From NCBI GenBank assembly GCA_035517615.1, contig DATIYM010000021.1, forward strand, positions 1 through 45,651: DNA of 45,651 nt. The letters are read 5' to 3'. The position numbers and the translations under genes were made by a program. Below are positions 1 through 8,407 of the stretch, in pieces (position 1 is the stretch's first letter; each line of letters opens with the position of its first letter). The notes beneath the pieces were generated by a model. The model was not told the origin of the DNA. It did no database searches and was given only the letters and a program-made list of their open reading frames with translations. Source of the stretch: AG25 sp035517615. GTDB lineage: Bacteria; Gemmatimonadota; Gemmatimonadetes; Gemmatimonadales; GWC2-71-9.

Positions 1-714
1 GCGGTGGACGTTGCCAAGGAGGCGGCCGACATCATCCTGCTGGAAAAGAGCTTGCTGATTCTCGAGGAAGGCGTGCTCGAGGGCCGGAAGGTGTTCTCCA
101 ACGTGCTCAAGTACATCCGCATGGGAGCGAGCTCGAATTTCGGGAACATGTTCAGCGTCCTCGGGGCAAGCGCGCTGTTGCCCTTCGTCCCCATGGCGCC
201 GCTCCAAGTGTTGACGAACAACCTGCTTTATGACTTCTCGCAAGTGCCGATTCCCACCGACAATGTCGACCCGGAGCAGATCGCCCGGCCCCGCCCGTGG
301 GATATCGGCGAGATCGCACGATTCATTCTGGCCATCGGCCCGATCAGCTCGATCTTCGACTACACCACTTATGGCGTCATGTACTTCCTGTTTCGCGCCA
401 ACACGCCGGCGCAGGCGCCGCTATTCCAGACCGGGTGGTTCGTTGAATCGCTCATGACGCAGACGCTCATCATCCATGTGATTCGCACGACGAAGATCCC
501 GTTCCTGCAGAGCCGCCCGAGCTGGCCGCTCGTCGCGACAACAGTCGCCGTGATGGCGGTCGGCCTCTGGCTGCCCGTGTCGCCGCTCGCTCCGGCACTC
601 GGGTTTGTGGCGCTGCCGGCGCTCTACTGGCCGATTCTGGCCGCAACCCTCGTGTGTTATCTCGCATTGACGCAGGTCGTCAAGCACGTGCTCGTGCGAC
701 GGCGATGGATTTGA
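1..714 (+). CDS. Magnesium-translocating P-type ATPase, C-terminal fragment (MgtA/MgtB family)
   Basis: The reading frame is open from the first base of the window, so the start and the catalytic domains lie upstream and only about 237 residues are visible. The visible part begins just after the P-domain hinge (DVAKEAADIILLEKS) and runs through the C-terminal membrane helices of an inner-membrane Mg2+ importer. The stretch NNLLYDFSQVPIPTDNVDPE is typical of MgtA/MgtB rather than Ca2+ or heavy-metal P-type pumps, and about six hydrophobic segments follow. It ends in a basic tail (VRRRWI). The family hydrolyses ATP to bring Mg2+ into the cytoplasm. Any Mg2+-responsive leader would lie outside the window. 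The family call is firm; the choice between mgtA and mgtB is not. Confidence 0.9.
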   Translation, partial: AVDVAKEAADIILLEKSLLILEEGVLEGRKVFSNVLKYIRMGASSNFGNMFSVLGASALLPFVPMAPLQVLTNNLLYDFSQVPIPTDNVDPEQIARPRPWDIGEIARFILAIGPISSIFDYTTYGVMYFLFRANTPAQAPLFQTGWFVESLMTQTLIIHVIRTTKIPFLQSRPSWPLVATTVAVMAVGLWLPVSPLAPALGFVALPALYWPILAATLVCYLALTQVVKHVLVRRRWI

Positions 715-837
715 AGCCGTTTCCTCTCCACTTTGAAACACCGCCCAGCGGTGAATTTGGAGACAAAGCCGACTGCCCTTAAAGTAGTCCGCGCCAAACA
801 GGCGCCCGCGCCCTAGTCCCTCATTGAGGAGACTGTC

Positions 838-2832
838 ATGCGGAACCGTCTGTACCTCACGCCCATCGTGGCTCTGCTGTGCTGCTCGATGGTGCCGTGC
901 CCGTCGCACGCCCAGGACGCTGATCCTCCGGCTCGCGTGGGACGACTCGGCTATATCCAGGGCAACGTCTCCTTTCGTCCCGGCAGCGTGGACGACTGGG
1001 GCACGGCAACCCTCAACTATCCGCTGACCACCGGCGACGAGTTGTGGTCCGACGCGGACGCGCGCGCGGAAGTCACGATCGGATCGACGGCGCTGCGCCT
1101 CGATTCGTATACCAGCGTCGAATTCCTCGCGCTCGATGATTCCACGACGCAGCTGCGCCTGTCACAGGGAGCGGTACAGCTCCGCGTGCGGATGCTTCCG
1201 GCCGGTGAGACCCTGGAAATCGATACGCCGGATGGCGCAGTCACGCTGCTCCGGCCCGGAACGTATCGCGTCGACGTGGATTCGAGCGGCGACCAGACGG
1301 CCGTCACCGTCCGCGACGGCGAGGCCGAGGTGGCCGCGGCGGATTCGTCGTACACGGTCGAGCGGCGCGAGACGGCGACCCTCTCGTCGGCCGATAATCC
1401 GAGCTACACGGTGAGTAGTGCCGCTCCACCCGACGCGTGGGAGCGGTGGGCCGCCACCCGCGACTTCCCCGTCGACTTCGCGCGCTCCACGCACTATGTG
1501 TCGCGCGACATGCCGGGCGTCGCGGACCTGGATCAGTACGGTACCTGGCGACTCACCGGCGCGTATGGCCCGGTGTGGGTGCCACGCACCGTCGAAGCAG
1601 GCTGGGCGCCATATCGTAATGGCCATTGGAGCTGGGTCGACCCGTGGGGCTGGACCTGGATCGACGACGCCCCCTGGGGATTCGCGCCCTTTCACTATGG
1701 ACGCTGGGTGTACTACGGCGGAGCGTGGAGTTGGGCACCGGGACAGCGAGCCGCCGTGCAGCCGGTGTATGCTCCCGCCCTTGTGGTATTCGTGGGCGGC
1801 GGTCCCAGTGGACCCGAGCGCGGGCCCGGTGAGGGAATCGGCTGGTTTCCGCTCGCGCCCGGCGAAGTGTTCGTCCCCGCGTACCACGTCAGTCCGATCT
1901 ACGTGCGCCACGTGAATGAAATGAATGTGAGCGTGGTGACGTTGAATCGGATCAACACGATGGACGTCACGCGCGTGCACTACGTCAATCGCGAAGCGCC
2001 GCGCGGGTTCACGGTGGTATCGCGCGAAACGTTCATCGGGGCTCGTCCTGTTGCACGTGAGGTGATCGAAGCGCCGCACGAGCACTGGCGCGATCGGCCC
2101 GTTGCCGCCGCACCGCCGATCGCGCCCACCCGCGAGAGTCTGGTGCCACCGCATCGCCAGGAGTTCGAGCATCGTCCGCCCGACGCCCTGTTGACTCGGC
2201 GCGTGATGGTAAAGCGGGCACCACCGCCGGCTCCGGTGCCATTTGTCCAGAAGCAACAGGCTCTGCAGGAGCACCCCGGCCGGCCCGTCGAACCGGCGAC
2301 GATGCACACACTGCCCGCGAACACCGCGTTGGGACAATTAGAGCGGAGGATCCGGCCCCCGCAGGTGCAGGTGCAGCCCACGCAACCGGCGGCGCAGCCG
2401 GCATCACCGCCTGCGGCAACGCCGGCTCCGACTCCCGCTCCCGTCGGTCGGATGCCTCACGAGCGTATCGCGACACCGCCACCGGCGGCAGCACCGCAGC
2501 CCGCACCGGCTCCGGTGGCTCCGGCGGCGGCAGCACCGGCCGCAGTCGCGGCGAGCCGACCGGCTGCGACGCCAGTATCCGTTCCCGCTCAGCCGGATCA
2601 TCCGCCGCATCAGGACCATCCGGTTCACCCAGACCACCCGGCCACGCCCGCAACGGGCAATCCGCCTCCGGGACAGACGGATGCGACGCCGGCCTCAGCG
2701 AACGGCAAGCCTACGCCGAACGCCGCGAACGGGAAGCCCGTGGCGCCGAACGGCAAAACCGCGGCAGATACGACGAAGAAGGGGAATGGCCACGCGGCGC
2801 CGGACTCGAGCCAGGGCCAGCGCAAGTCGTGA
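838..2832 (+). CDS. FecR-domain / DUF6600 exported protein with Pro/Ala-rich tail (paralogue 1)
   Basis: This 664-residue protein has a signal peptide (about residues 1-25, cleaved near SHAQ). A FecR-like beta domain follows at about 35-180 (GNVSF...DDWGTATLNYPLTTGDELW). Next is a Trp/Tyr/Gly-rich DUF6600 region at about 225-370 with the motifs WVDPWGWTW and PWGFAPFHYGRW. The last 200 residues are low-complexity Pro/Ala/Gln and include a His-Pro stretch (DHPPHQDHPVHPDHP, near 586-600) that could bind metal. The start is supported by a GAGGAG ribosome site ahead of the ATG. A second copy lies at 32498-34141. FecR domains usually signal to sigma factors or bind periplasmic ligands; there is no transmembrane anchor or anti-sigma domain here, so the role is unknown. 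It is probably periplasmic or surface-exposed. Confidence 0.88.
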   Translation: MRNRLYLTPIVALLCCSMVPCPSHAQDADPPARVGRLGYIQGNVSFRPGSVDDWGTATLNYPLTTGDELWSDADARAEVTIGSTALRLDSYTSVEFLALDDSTTQLRLSQGAVQLRVRMLPAGETLEIDTPDGAVTLLRPGTYRVDVDSSGDQTAVTVRDGEAEVAAADSSYTVERRETATLSSADNPSYTVSSAAPPDAWERWAATRDFPVDFARSTHYVSRDMPGVADLDQYGTWRLTGAYGPVWVPRTVEAGWAPYRNGHWSWVDPWGWTWIDDAPWGFAPFHYGRWVYYGGAWSWAPGQRAAVQPVYAPALVVFVGGGPSGPERGPGEGIGWFPLAPGEVFVPAYHVSPIYVRHVNEMNVSVVTLNRINTMDVTRVHYVNREAPRGFTVVSRETFIGARPVAREVIEAPHEHWRDRPVAAAPPIAPTRESLVPPHRQEFEHRPPDALLTRRVMVKRAPPPAPVPFVQKQQALQEHPGRPVEPATMHTLPANTALGQLERRIRPPQVQVQPTQPAAQPASPPAATPAPTPAPVGRMPHERIATPPPAAAPQPAPAPVAPAAAAPAAVAASRPAATPVSVPAQPDHPPHQDHPVHPDHPATPATGNPPPGQTDATPASANGKPTPNAANGKPVAPNGKTAADTTKKGNGHAAPDSSQGQRKS

Positions 2833-2847
2833 ACTGATTTCCATCAC

Positions 2848-2898
2848 GTGCCTCGCTGCTGTCGTGAGCTGCAGTTGATCACGATGGCAGCGAGGCAC
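2848..2898. other. Long near-perfect hairpin after the first FecR/DUF6600 gene
   Basis: Arms 2848-2867 and 2879-2898 are complementary at 18 of 20 positions around an 11-base loop. The outer 12 bp (GTGCCTCGCTGC / GCAGCGAGGCAC) and inner 6 bp (TCGTGA / TCACGA) are perfect and are separated by two mismatches. It starts 15 bases after the stop of the upstream gene and ends 33 bases before the next ATG. No T-tract follows, so it is not a standard intrinsic terminator. It could be a Rho-independent-like stop, an mRNA 3' stabiliser or a processing site. Confidence 0.6.
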
Positions 2899-2931
2899 TG
2901 TGCGCGCCCCTAGTACTCCCGCGGGAGAAGC

Positions 2932-3552
2932 ATGAAGACTTGTCCCTACTGTGCCAAGGAGATCAACAGCATTGCGATCGTCTGCAAGCACTGTGGGCGT
3001 GACATCGGCGAGACCAAGAGCGTCGCGCCACCCCGCGTCCCCGAAGCGAGCCGCACGCTCCCCGAACCGAGCAGCATGCCCCTCGACGCGAGCAGTCAGC
3101 AGACGCGATCACGCTGGATTGCGTGGGGACTAGGGGCCATTGCGGTGCTGCTTGTGGTCTGGCTCGGGTTTCGCGCGACTACGGGACACGGAGATGGGGC
3201 TGCTGCCGCACCCGTGAAGCTCTCGCTGGGACGTGGGCAGGCCACCACTATTCCCAGTCATGGTTACGTGCATTACGACTTCACGCTTCCCGAGCGGAAC
3301 TGCTCCATCACCGGCCACATCGTTGGGCTGGCAGGAGGCAATTTTCAAGCATTCCTGATCGACGATACCGATTTCCGGAACTGGCAGACCACGCAGAAGG
3401 CGCAGGTGTACTGGCAGACGGACAAGGTGGGAGACGCCACGATCAACGCCCACGTTACCGGACCTGGGCGCTTCCACCTCGTCATTAGCAACACGTTTTC
3501 TCTCAGCACTCCCAAGACAGTGACGGTACAAGCGCAAGCGGACTGCTCGTAG
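2932..3552 (+). CDS. Zinc-ribbon single-pass membrane protein with C-terminal beta domain
   Basis: This 206-residue protein starts with a zinc ribbon (CPYC at 4-7, CKHC at 18-21). A Pro/Ser-rich linker leads to one membrane helix at about 62-80. After it comes a 120-residue, probably extracytoplasmic, beta-rich domain whose pattern (HYDFTLPE..., ..FLIDDTDF..., GRFHLVISNTFS) resembles GOLD-like or jelly-roll folds. The ribbon would face the cytoplasm and the beta domain the periplasm. A purine-rich GGGAGA site precedes the ATG. It sits between the first FecR/DUF6600 gene and the minus-strand lipoprotein. No function can be assigned; the layout of zinc ribbon, helix and sensor-like domain is common in uncharacterised bacterial membrane proteins. 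Confidence 0.8.
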   Translation: MKTCPYCAKEINSIAIVCKHCGRDIGETKSVAPPRVPEASRTLPEPSSMPLDASSQQTRSRWIAWGLGAIAVLLVVWLGFRATTGHGDGAAAAPVKLSLGRGQATTIPSHGYVHYDFTLPERNCSITGHIVGLAGGNFQAFLIDDTDFRNWQTTQKAQVYWQTDKVGDATINAHVTGPGRFHLVISNTFSLSTPKTVTVQAQADCS

Positions 3553-3640
3553 AGACGACAAGACGAGCCGCAGCGCGCCGCGTGCACGTGTGTTACGGCT
3601 CGCGTACCAGAGTTCGGCAAGCTTTGGCGTGGAGTGGTGC

Positions 3641-3676
3641 GAAAACGAAGCGCCCGACGAGAATGCCGGGCGCTTC
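3641..3676 (-). terminator. Intrinsic terminator of the minus-strand lipoprotein gene
   Basis: A perfect 10-bp stem (GAAGCGCCCG at 3647-3656 with CGGGCGCTTC at 3667-3676) is followed on the minus strand by GTTTTC. It lies 26 bases past the stop codon of the lipoprotein gene at 3703. Confidence 0.7.
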
Positions 3677-3702
3677 CAGCAGCGGTCGACAGAACGTGGG
3701 GC

Positions 3703-4128
3703 TTAGTGCACGCCCTCGCTGGTGTAGCCATTCTGCCCAGGGCAGGGCGTCACAAAGTCGGTCCCTGGCGTGATACAGGTGGAGCCACTCCCGCTTCCCA
3801 TCAACGTCGCCACGATGGCCGCGGTACCGATTGCCGTGCCGCCGGCGAGCAGCGCAGTCCGAGTAGGGTCGATTTCACTCGCTCTCATGAGTTTCACGTC
3901 GGCCAGAGAAATCTCCGTGAATGCCCCCTTGTTGAATCCGGCCATGGTGTCACCATGGATCGTCGGGTTCCACAGCTCCACCACGGAGTTGTTCGACTGC
4001 GTGACCCACACATGAGTCGGACCGTGAATGGAGACGTATTCGGCTGGATATCCTTCTGTTCGAACGGTCTTGCAGGCCCCGGCGATCGTCAGGAGTGCGG
4101 CCACCAGGAGCGTTGACTGCAGGCGCAT
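3703..4128 (-). CDS. Small lipoprotein, WVT/GDT/DPTRT family, member A
   Basis: This 141-residue protein has a lipoprotein signal (LLTIAGAC, Cys19), so it is likely lipid-anchored in the envelope. The mature part carries three short blocks shared with the products of 31921-32376 and 38486-38920: WVT (near 41-43), GDTMAG (near 59-64) and DPTRT (near 87-91). A Gly/Ala-rich hydrophobic segment (about 93-112) and a C-terminal Cys pair follow. An AAAGGGGG ribosome site precedes the ATG. It is divergently transcribed from the cytochrome c gene at 4287, the same arrangement as member B. I recognise no named domain. The hydrophobic segment may be a glycine-zipper-like membrane-associating stretch. 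Confidence 0.82.
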   Translation of the reverse strand: MRLQSTLLVAALLTIAGACKTVRTEGYPAEYVSIHGPTHVWVTQSNNSVVELWNPTIHGDTMAGFNKGAFTEISLADVKLMRASEIDPTRTALLAGGTAIGTAAIVATLMGSGSGSTCITPGTDFVTPCPGQNGYTSEGVH

Positions 4129-4286
4129 GCGGTCCCCCTTTCGGTGGACTCCCTGGCGGCCGAGAGATCCGTGATCCGTGTTATTCCCGAACTTGGTGCG
4201 TATCTAAATAGCGCCGCATGGCAGGAAATGTTTCACTCACCGTTCCGATTGGAAATGCGATCACGACCCACGCAGGGGGAAAACCG

Positions 4287-4673
4287 GTGCGCCACATATT
4301 TCTCGGCTGCGCGTTGGCTGGACTATGCCTTGCGTTCGCGGGGCCCGGCCTTGCAGCCCAGGACGTTCCCCAGAGCAATCAAATCAAGGCGGACCGCGGT
4401 CAACGGATCTGGAATCAGCGGCAGTGCGCGGGCTGTCACGGCTTCGGACGGCAGCAGTCCACCGGTCCTGACCTGCTCGGGGTCACCGATCGCCGCAGCC
4501 CGGATTGGCTGCGCGCCTGGTTAAAGGACCCGGCGAGCGTGGACGATCCCACCTCGCGGATGCTGCGAAACCAGTACGGTTCGCTGATGCCGAATCTCGG
4601 TCTCACCGACCAGGAAGCCGACGACCTGATCGCTTTCCTCGCGGCGCAGAATGCGGTGCATAATCACACGTGA
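4287..4673 (+). CDS. Small periplasmic class I cytochrome c (paralogue 1)
   Basis: This single-haem cytochrome of about 128 residues has a signal peptide (HIFLGCALAGLCLAFAGPGL, cleaved near LAAQ), the haem site CAGCH and a distal Met in the SLMPNLGLTD segment. I chose the GTG at 4287 because AGGGGGA at 4274-4280 sits six bases ahead of it and the signal peptide begins there; an in-frame ATG at 4218 would add 23 uncharged residues ahead of it. It presumably shuttles electrons in the periplasm. The product of 31080-31475 is a close paralogue sharing CAGCH, GRQQ, TGPDL and GVTDRRS. The divergent neighbour is lipoprotein member A. Confidence 0.88.
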   Translation: MRHIFLGCALAGLCLAFAGPGLAAQDVPQSNQIKADRGQRIWNQRQCAGCHGFGRQQSTGPDLLGVTDRRSPDWLRAWLKDPASVDDPTSRMLRNQYGSLMPNLGLTDQEADDLIAFLAAQNAVHNHT

Positions 4674-4697
4674 CAGCGTGAAGTCGTGTTTCGTTCA

Positions 4698-6800
4698 TCA
4701 GATGCGCCATTCCAGGGAAACCCGCACCTGCCGCGGCTCGACTGGGTGGAAATGAATGTCGTCGATGCCCGTGACCGGCTCGCCGGTCAACCGCGAGAGG
4801 TAGTAGTACTCGATGTCGTCGGCGACCTCGTTGAAAATGTTGAGTACACTGAGTTGGATCCGGACCGGTCCCACGCCGTACCCGACGTCGGCGTTCACGA
4901 GGTCCGCGGGCATGGCCCGCACACTGTTGTCTTCCAGTAAGGGATAAGACCCGAAGTGCCGCAGTCGAATCGCCCCGAATGCACGCCCGGCCAGGGGAGA
5001 CCAGGTGACCCCCGCCGATACGACATTCTCCAGGGCGCCGGGAATGTGATTCTGATCCACCGGCACACCGGTGAACCGGGCATATGCCAGCGACACATCG
5101 GCATCGAGCGAGAGGGCAGCGACCGGGTGCCAGAAGTTGGTCCATGTGACGCCACGCCGATGACTGGCGGCCGCCGCCTCCGTCGTGCCCCCGTCACCCG
5201 TGAACAACAGTTCACTGTCGAGGTTCAAGACCCAGAGCGATAAGGTCGAGCGCCACGACGCGAGCGGGTTGACGCGCACGCCGAATTCGGCACCATGCGA
5301 CCGCACCAGCGGGTCCACCGGGGCTACCGGCAGTTCGGTGCTTGGGTCGATGGTGATGGTCGTACCCCGCGCATCGTTGCTGTGAAATCCGAGACCACCG
5401 CTCAGGTAGAATTCCACGCTGCTCGACGGTGTGAATACGAGCGATCCCTTCGGGCTCACGATCCCCGCGGTGCGGTGCCCGGAATTCTCCGGCAAATCGC
5501 TCGTCACGTCGAATGTATAGAGGTCTCCCCGCAAGCCCACGAGCGTGCGGAACCAGCTGCGCCACCGGGACTCTGCCTGGAGGAATACCCCGCTGCCCGA
5601 TTCCGTTACGTCATCTTCCCGGATTGTCGCTAATCGGATCCGAGCCTCGGTGTGGTACAACCCGACCGGACTGAGCAGGTCGTATCGGGTCTGCACGCCC
5701 GCGGTCACCACGTGTGATGCGCCAAGCATGACGAGCTGTTGGGCGTGCGTCGCGTGGCCACCCAACGTGACGCGGCTCTCGCGCTGATTGAACTGATCGC
5801 CGTGCGTCGTGTCCGTCAGGGCATACTCGAAATCGGAAAACAGACTCAGGGTGGAATGCATGGCGTATAGGCCGACGTCTTGCGTCGCGCGCGCCCCGGT
5901 GTGGTGCCAGGTTGCGGAGAGGCTGTACCGGGCCGTGTTCCCCGCGTCCGTCGAGTCGATTTGCCCGAATCGACTGATGAGACCGGCCGTCACCGCGCGC
6001 AGGGGAATCTGATCGCTCGCGTTCCACTGATTGTGGTACGCCATGGCCAGGATCGAGAAGTCATGGCTGCCGCGCAGTACGGAGTAGCGCACGACGCCAC
6101 TGAGCTTGCGGAGCTCTTCGGGAAGCACCCATGGGCCGTTGTACTCCTTCGCCTCGCCCCCGAGCAGCAGGTTGCCATCGGCGAGATGGAATGAGGCGGC
6201 CGCGGCTAGCCGGGCCATCCCGTTGGCGCCTCCGCTGGCGGTCACGAACGGCCGCTCGAGCGTTCGAACGAGCGAGTACGACGCAGCTCCCGCACTCCCG
6301 AAATCGCCCACGTCCGGATAGTAGTTGCCGAGCTTGTACGCGATGTGATCCACCAGCTCGGGAATCAGAAAATTCAGGTCGGTATAGCCTTGGCCGTGGG
6401 CGTGCGTTGGCATGTTGAGCGGCATCCCCTCGAGGCTGGTCTCGAAATCCGTCCCGTGGTCGAGGTTGAACCCGCGGGCGAAGTACTGATTGGCTTTGCC
6501 ATCTCCCGAGTGTTGGGTGACGATCACTCCGGGAATCGTCTCCTGGAGCTCGCCTTCGCGCGTGAGGGGCCGTGCCTGGATGTCGGCCGAGCCAACGGAG
6601 CCCTCGGAGGCTGTGGTGGCCGTCCCGATGAGATTGTCGGCCCGTCCGTTCACGGTGACGGGCGGCAGAACGTAGCTCTTGAGGCTGTCCGGGTTGGATC
6701 GAGCCGGGACGCTATCCTGCGCAGCGCTGGCGTGAACGATCAGCGCGTTTGCGAGTAGGCAAATGGCCCACCGCTGGCTCACGTGTGTATGTCTGATCAT
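4698..6800 (-). CDS. TonB-dependent outer-membrane receptor
   Basis: This 700-residue receptor has a signal peptide (about 1-27, ending ASAAQ), a plug domain at about 60-180 (REGELQETIPGVIV, FARGFNLDHG) and a C-terminal beta-barrel ending VSLEWRI. It would import a scarce substrate through the outer membrane using TonB energy; the ligand cannot be told. The His-containing plug motif PTHAHGQGY is notable. The frame stays open upstream to 7082, but those residues are Arg/Cys-rich antisense of DUF2252. The ATG at 6800 directly precedes the signal peptide, with an in-frame GTG just before it. A 10-bp palindrome ATCACGTGAT (6799-6808) overlaps the start. It lies 25 bases downstream of the DUF2252 gene on the same strand and may be cotranscribed. 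Confidence 0.9.
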   Translation of the reverse strand: MIRHTHVSQRWAICLLANALIVHASAAQDSVPARSNPDSLKSYVLPPVTVNGRADNLIGTATTASEGSVGSADIQARPLTREGELQETIPGVIVTQHSGDGKANQYFARGFNLDHGTDFETSLEGMPLNMPTHAHGQGYTDLNFLIPELVDHIAYKLGNYYPDVGDFGSAGAASYSLVRTLERPFVTASGGANGMARLAAAASFHLADGNLLLGGEAKEYNGPWVLPEELRKLSGVVRYSVLRGSHDFSILAMAYHNQWNASDQIPLRAVTAGLISRFGQIDSTDAGNTARYSLSATWHHTGARATQDVGLYAMHSTLSLFSDFEYALTDTTHGDQFNQRESRVTLGGHATHAQQLVMLGASHVVTAGVQTRYDLLSPVGLYHTEARIRLATIREDDVTESGSGVFLQAESRWRSWFRTLVGLRGDLYTFDVTSDLPENSGHRTAGIVSPKGSLVFTPSSSVEFYLSGGLGFHSNDARGTTITIDPSTELPVAPVDPLVRSHGAEFGVRVNPLASWRSTLSLWVLNLDSELLFTGDGGTTEAAAASHRRGVTWTNFWHPVAALSLDADVSLAYARFTGVPVDQNHIPGALENVVSAGVTWSPLAGRAFGAIRLRHFGSYPLLEDNSVRAMPADLVNADVGYGVGPVRIQLSVLNIFNEVADDIEYYYLSRLTGEPVTGIDDIHFHPVEPRQVRVSLEWRI

Positions 6801-6825
6801 CACGTGATCGAATCTAGCGGCGCGC

Positions 6826-7932
6826 TCAGCCTCGACGGACCCACTCCTTCCAGTCCCGCTCGACATCCTCGGCCATTTGCATTGCCGCCTCGTACAACCA
6901 GCGCTTCGGTCGCCGCCGCAAGTCTGCCTCGAGCACCGCGGCCCGTGCGCTCCCGACGTGCACGTTCGCCGCTTCCCAGCCCATCGCGTGCAGCAGCCGC
7001 TCGGCGTCTCGCTGTTTCGGCAGCAGGTTGAGCGGAATTCGGGAGCAGTCCGGCGCCAGCCGGCGGATGAGCCACAGCCCATCGAAACTGACGTAGGGGT
7101 CGGGGCAGCGCGCCCCGGGGGAGTGTGACGTCATCCACACGCGACGTCGCAATGCGCCGGCCTGCGCGATCTTCGTTTCCGATGCTCGATCAATGAGTGC
7201 GCAGGCCGATGGCTGGAGCGCCTTTGCTTCGCGTGCCACGCGGCCGCCGCGCCACTCGGCCAGTGCGAGAAAACGCTGCCGGCCGAGGCTCCCCACGCCG
7301 GCGAGCCGATGCACGAAGCGCGGCGCGAGCCCGCGCTCGGGTAGCGCGCGTTCGAGGGCTGCCACCACATCGGCCGGAGGACGGACCGAAGGCAGGGCGT
7401 CGAGTTTCTGCCAATAGGCCTGGGGGTCGTGGAGCCGATGCGCGGCCATCCGTCGCATCGCGTTGTGCCGTTCGGCGAACACAAACGCGCGGCCGCCGTG
7501 CGCCAGTGCCGCGCGATATCCACCGAGAATGAGCGCGGCGCCGCGCTTCGGCGCCACCTCGAGCTCGCGGGAGTCCACGGCGAGCATCGCGCTCGTGGCC
7601 AGACGAATCAGATCGTTGCTGTAGGGCAGGCGCCAGGTTTCGTCGAAGTCGTTCACGCCCCAGATGAGCCGGCCCTCGACGTCGCGCCACGTGCCGAAGT
7701 TGTCCACGTGCAGGTCGCCCACGGCAACGACCCGTGGACCCCGCGCCGCTTCGCCCACCACGTCGCGCCACCGTTCCGCCCAGCGATAGAACGTGGCCCG
7801 CAAGAATGGGAATACGCCCGCCCGCATCGCCGCGTGCTTTGCCGAGAGGTCTTTCTTGATCAGGGGCACGCGGGTCGAAACCCACCCCTCGTAACGGCGG
7901 GTGGCCGTGACGATATCCGGCGGCTCAGCCAT
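6826..7932 (-). CDS. DUF2252 family protein
   Basis: The 368-residue product carries the family hallmarks VGDLHVDNFGTW (near 71-82) and NDFDETWRLPYSND (near 93-106), which resemble the catalytic loop and metal-binding segments of kinase-fold phosphotransferases. The family is uncharacterised and is often suggested to be kinase-like; that activity is inference. There is no signal peptide or membrane segment, so it is likely cytoplasmic. The frame continues upstream to 8457, but the ATG at 7932 is where family-like sequence begins, and further extension would run antisense through arsR. The gene is divergent from arsR and directly upstream of the TonB-dependent receptor. Confidence 0.85.
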   Translation of the reverse strand: MAEPPDIVTATRRYEGWVSTRVPLIKKDLSAKHAAMRAGVFPFLRATFYRWAERWRDVVGEAARGPRVVAVGDLHVDNFGTWRDVEGRLIWGVNDFDETWRLPYSNDLIRLATSAMLAVDSRELEVAPKRGAALILGGYRAALAHGGRAFVFAERHNAMRRMAAHRLHDPQAYWQKLDALPSVRPPADVVAALERALPERGLAPRFVHRLAGVGSLGRQRFLALAEWRGGRVAREAKALQPSACALIDRASETKIAQAGALRRRVWMTSHSPGARCPDPYVSFDGLWLIRRLAPDCSRIPLNLLPKQRDAERLLHAMGWEAANVHVGSARAAVLEADLRRRPKRWLYEAAMQMAEDVERDWKEWVRRG

Positions 7933-8045
7933 CGATCCCGTCGAGGCCACGCATCGAGCAAGTATACGGGATGGTTCGATACCGCACCGGGGTTTAGGTG
8001 CGCTCCCAACCCTTGAGCCACCCTGCGAGTTCATTGACCATGCCG

Positions 8046-8073
8046 TTGACGTATCAACATTTGTTGATATTTT
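8046..8073 (+). promoter_or_regulatory. arsR promoter with ArsR operator in the spacer
   Basis: A -35 box TTGACG (8046-8051) and a -10-like TATTTT (8068-8073) are 16 bases apart. A perfect inverted repeat TATCAACA-TT-TGTTGATA (8052-8069) fills that spacer and runs into the -10 box. It contains the ATCAA...TTGAT core known for ArsR/SmtB operators. A repressor bound here would block RNA polymerase. Transcription would be expected near base 8080, the A of the arsR ATG, so the message is probably leaderless. Confidence 0.85.
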
Positions 8074-8079
8074 AAACGC

Positions 8080-8406
8080 ATGGCCGGCGGCACTCTTCCG
8101 CAGCGTTCGCTCGCAGTGCAGTGGTTCCACGCCCTGTCCGACGAGACGCGACTGCAAATCGTCGAATTGCTGTCGCACGGCGAGCGCTGCGTGTGCGAGC
8201 TGCAGGACACGCTGGCCGCGGCTCAATCGCGCCTCTCCTTCCACCTCAAGACACTGAAGGATGCCGGGCTCGTGACCGACCGGCGCGACGGACGCTGGAT
8301 CTACTACGCGTTGAACCGCGAGGTGCTGGACGAGATTGGCGCGTTCGCGCAGGCGGTGAAACCGGGCAAGCACGCCGGCAGCTGCGCGCGCGCGTGCTGC
8401 GACTGA
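8080..8406 (+). CDS. arsR: ArsR/SmtB-family arsenic-responsive repressor
   Basis: This 108-residue winged-helix regulator has the metalloid-binding CVCEL motif (Cys39, Cys41) in the DNA-binding helix region and a recognition helix SRLSFHLKTLKDAGL. A C-terminal Cys cluster (CARACCD) may add ligands. The family represses its own operon and lets go when As(III) binds the cysteines. The operator lies immediately upstream. No Shine-Dalgarno sequence precedes the ATG, and the predicted transcript starts at or within a few bases of it. Two bases after its stop codon begins arsM, so arsR-arsM-aquaporin-arsC is one operon. Confidence 0.93.
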   Translation: MAGGTLPQRSLAVQWFHALSDETRLQIVELLSHGERCVCELQDTLAAAQSRLSFHLKTLKDAGLVTDRRDGRWIYYALNREVLDEIGAFAQAVKPGKHAGSCARACCD

Positions 8407-8407
8407 G

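Noticed and set aside
1162..2337. Open frame of 391 codons antisense to FecR/DUF6600
   Set aside because: His/Arg-rich with no signal, domain or ribosome site.
6799..6808. ATCACGTGAT palindrome at the start of the receptor gene
   Set aside because: Ten bases is too short to call an operator alone, and it overlaps the start codon; noted in the gene entry only.
7960..8040. GGTTCGATACC resembling a tRNA T-arm
   Set aside because: No acceptor stem, anticodon arm or D-arm can be paired around it.
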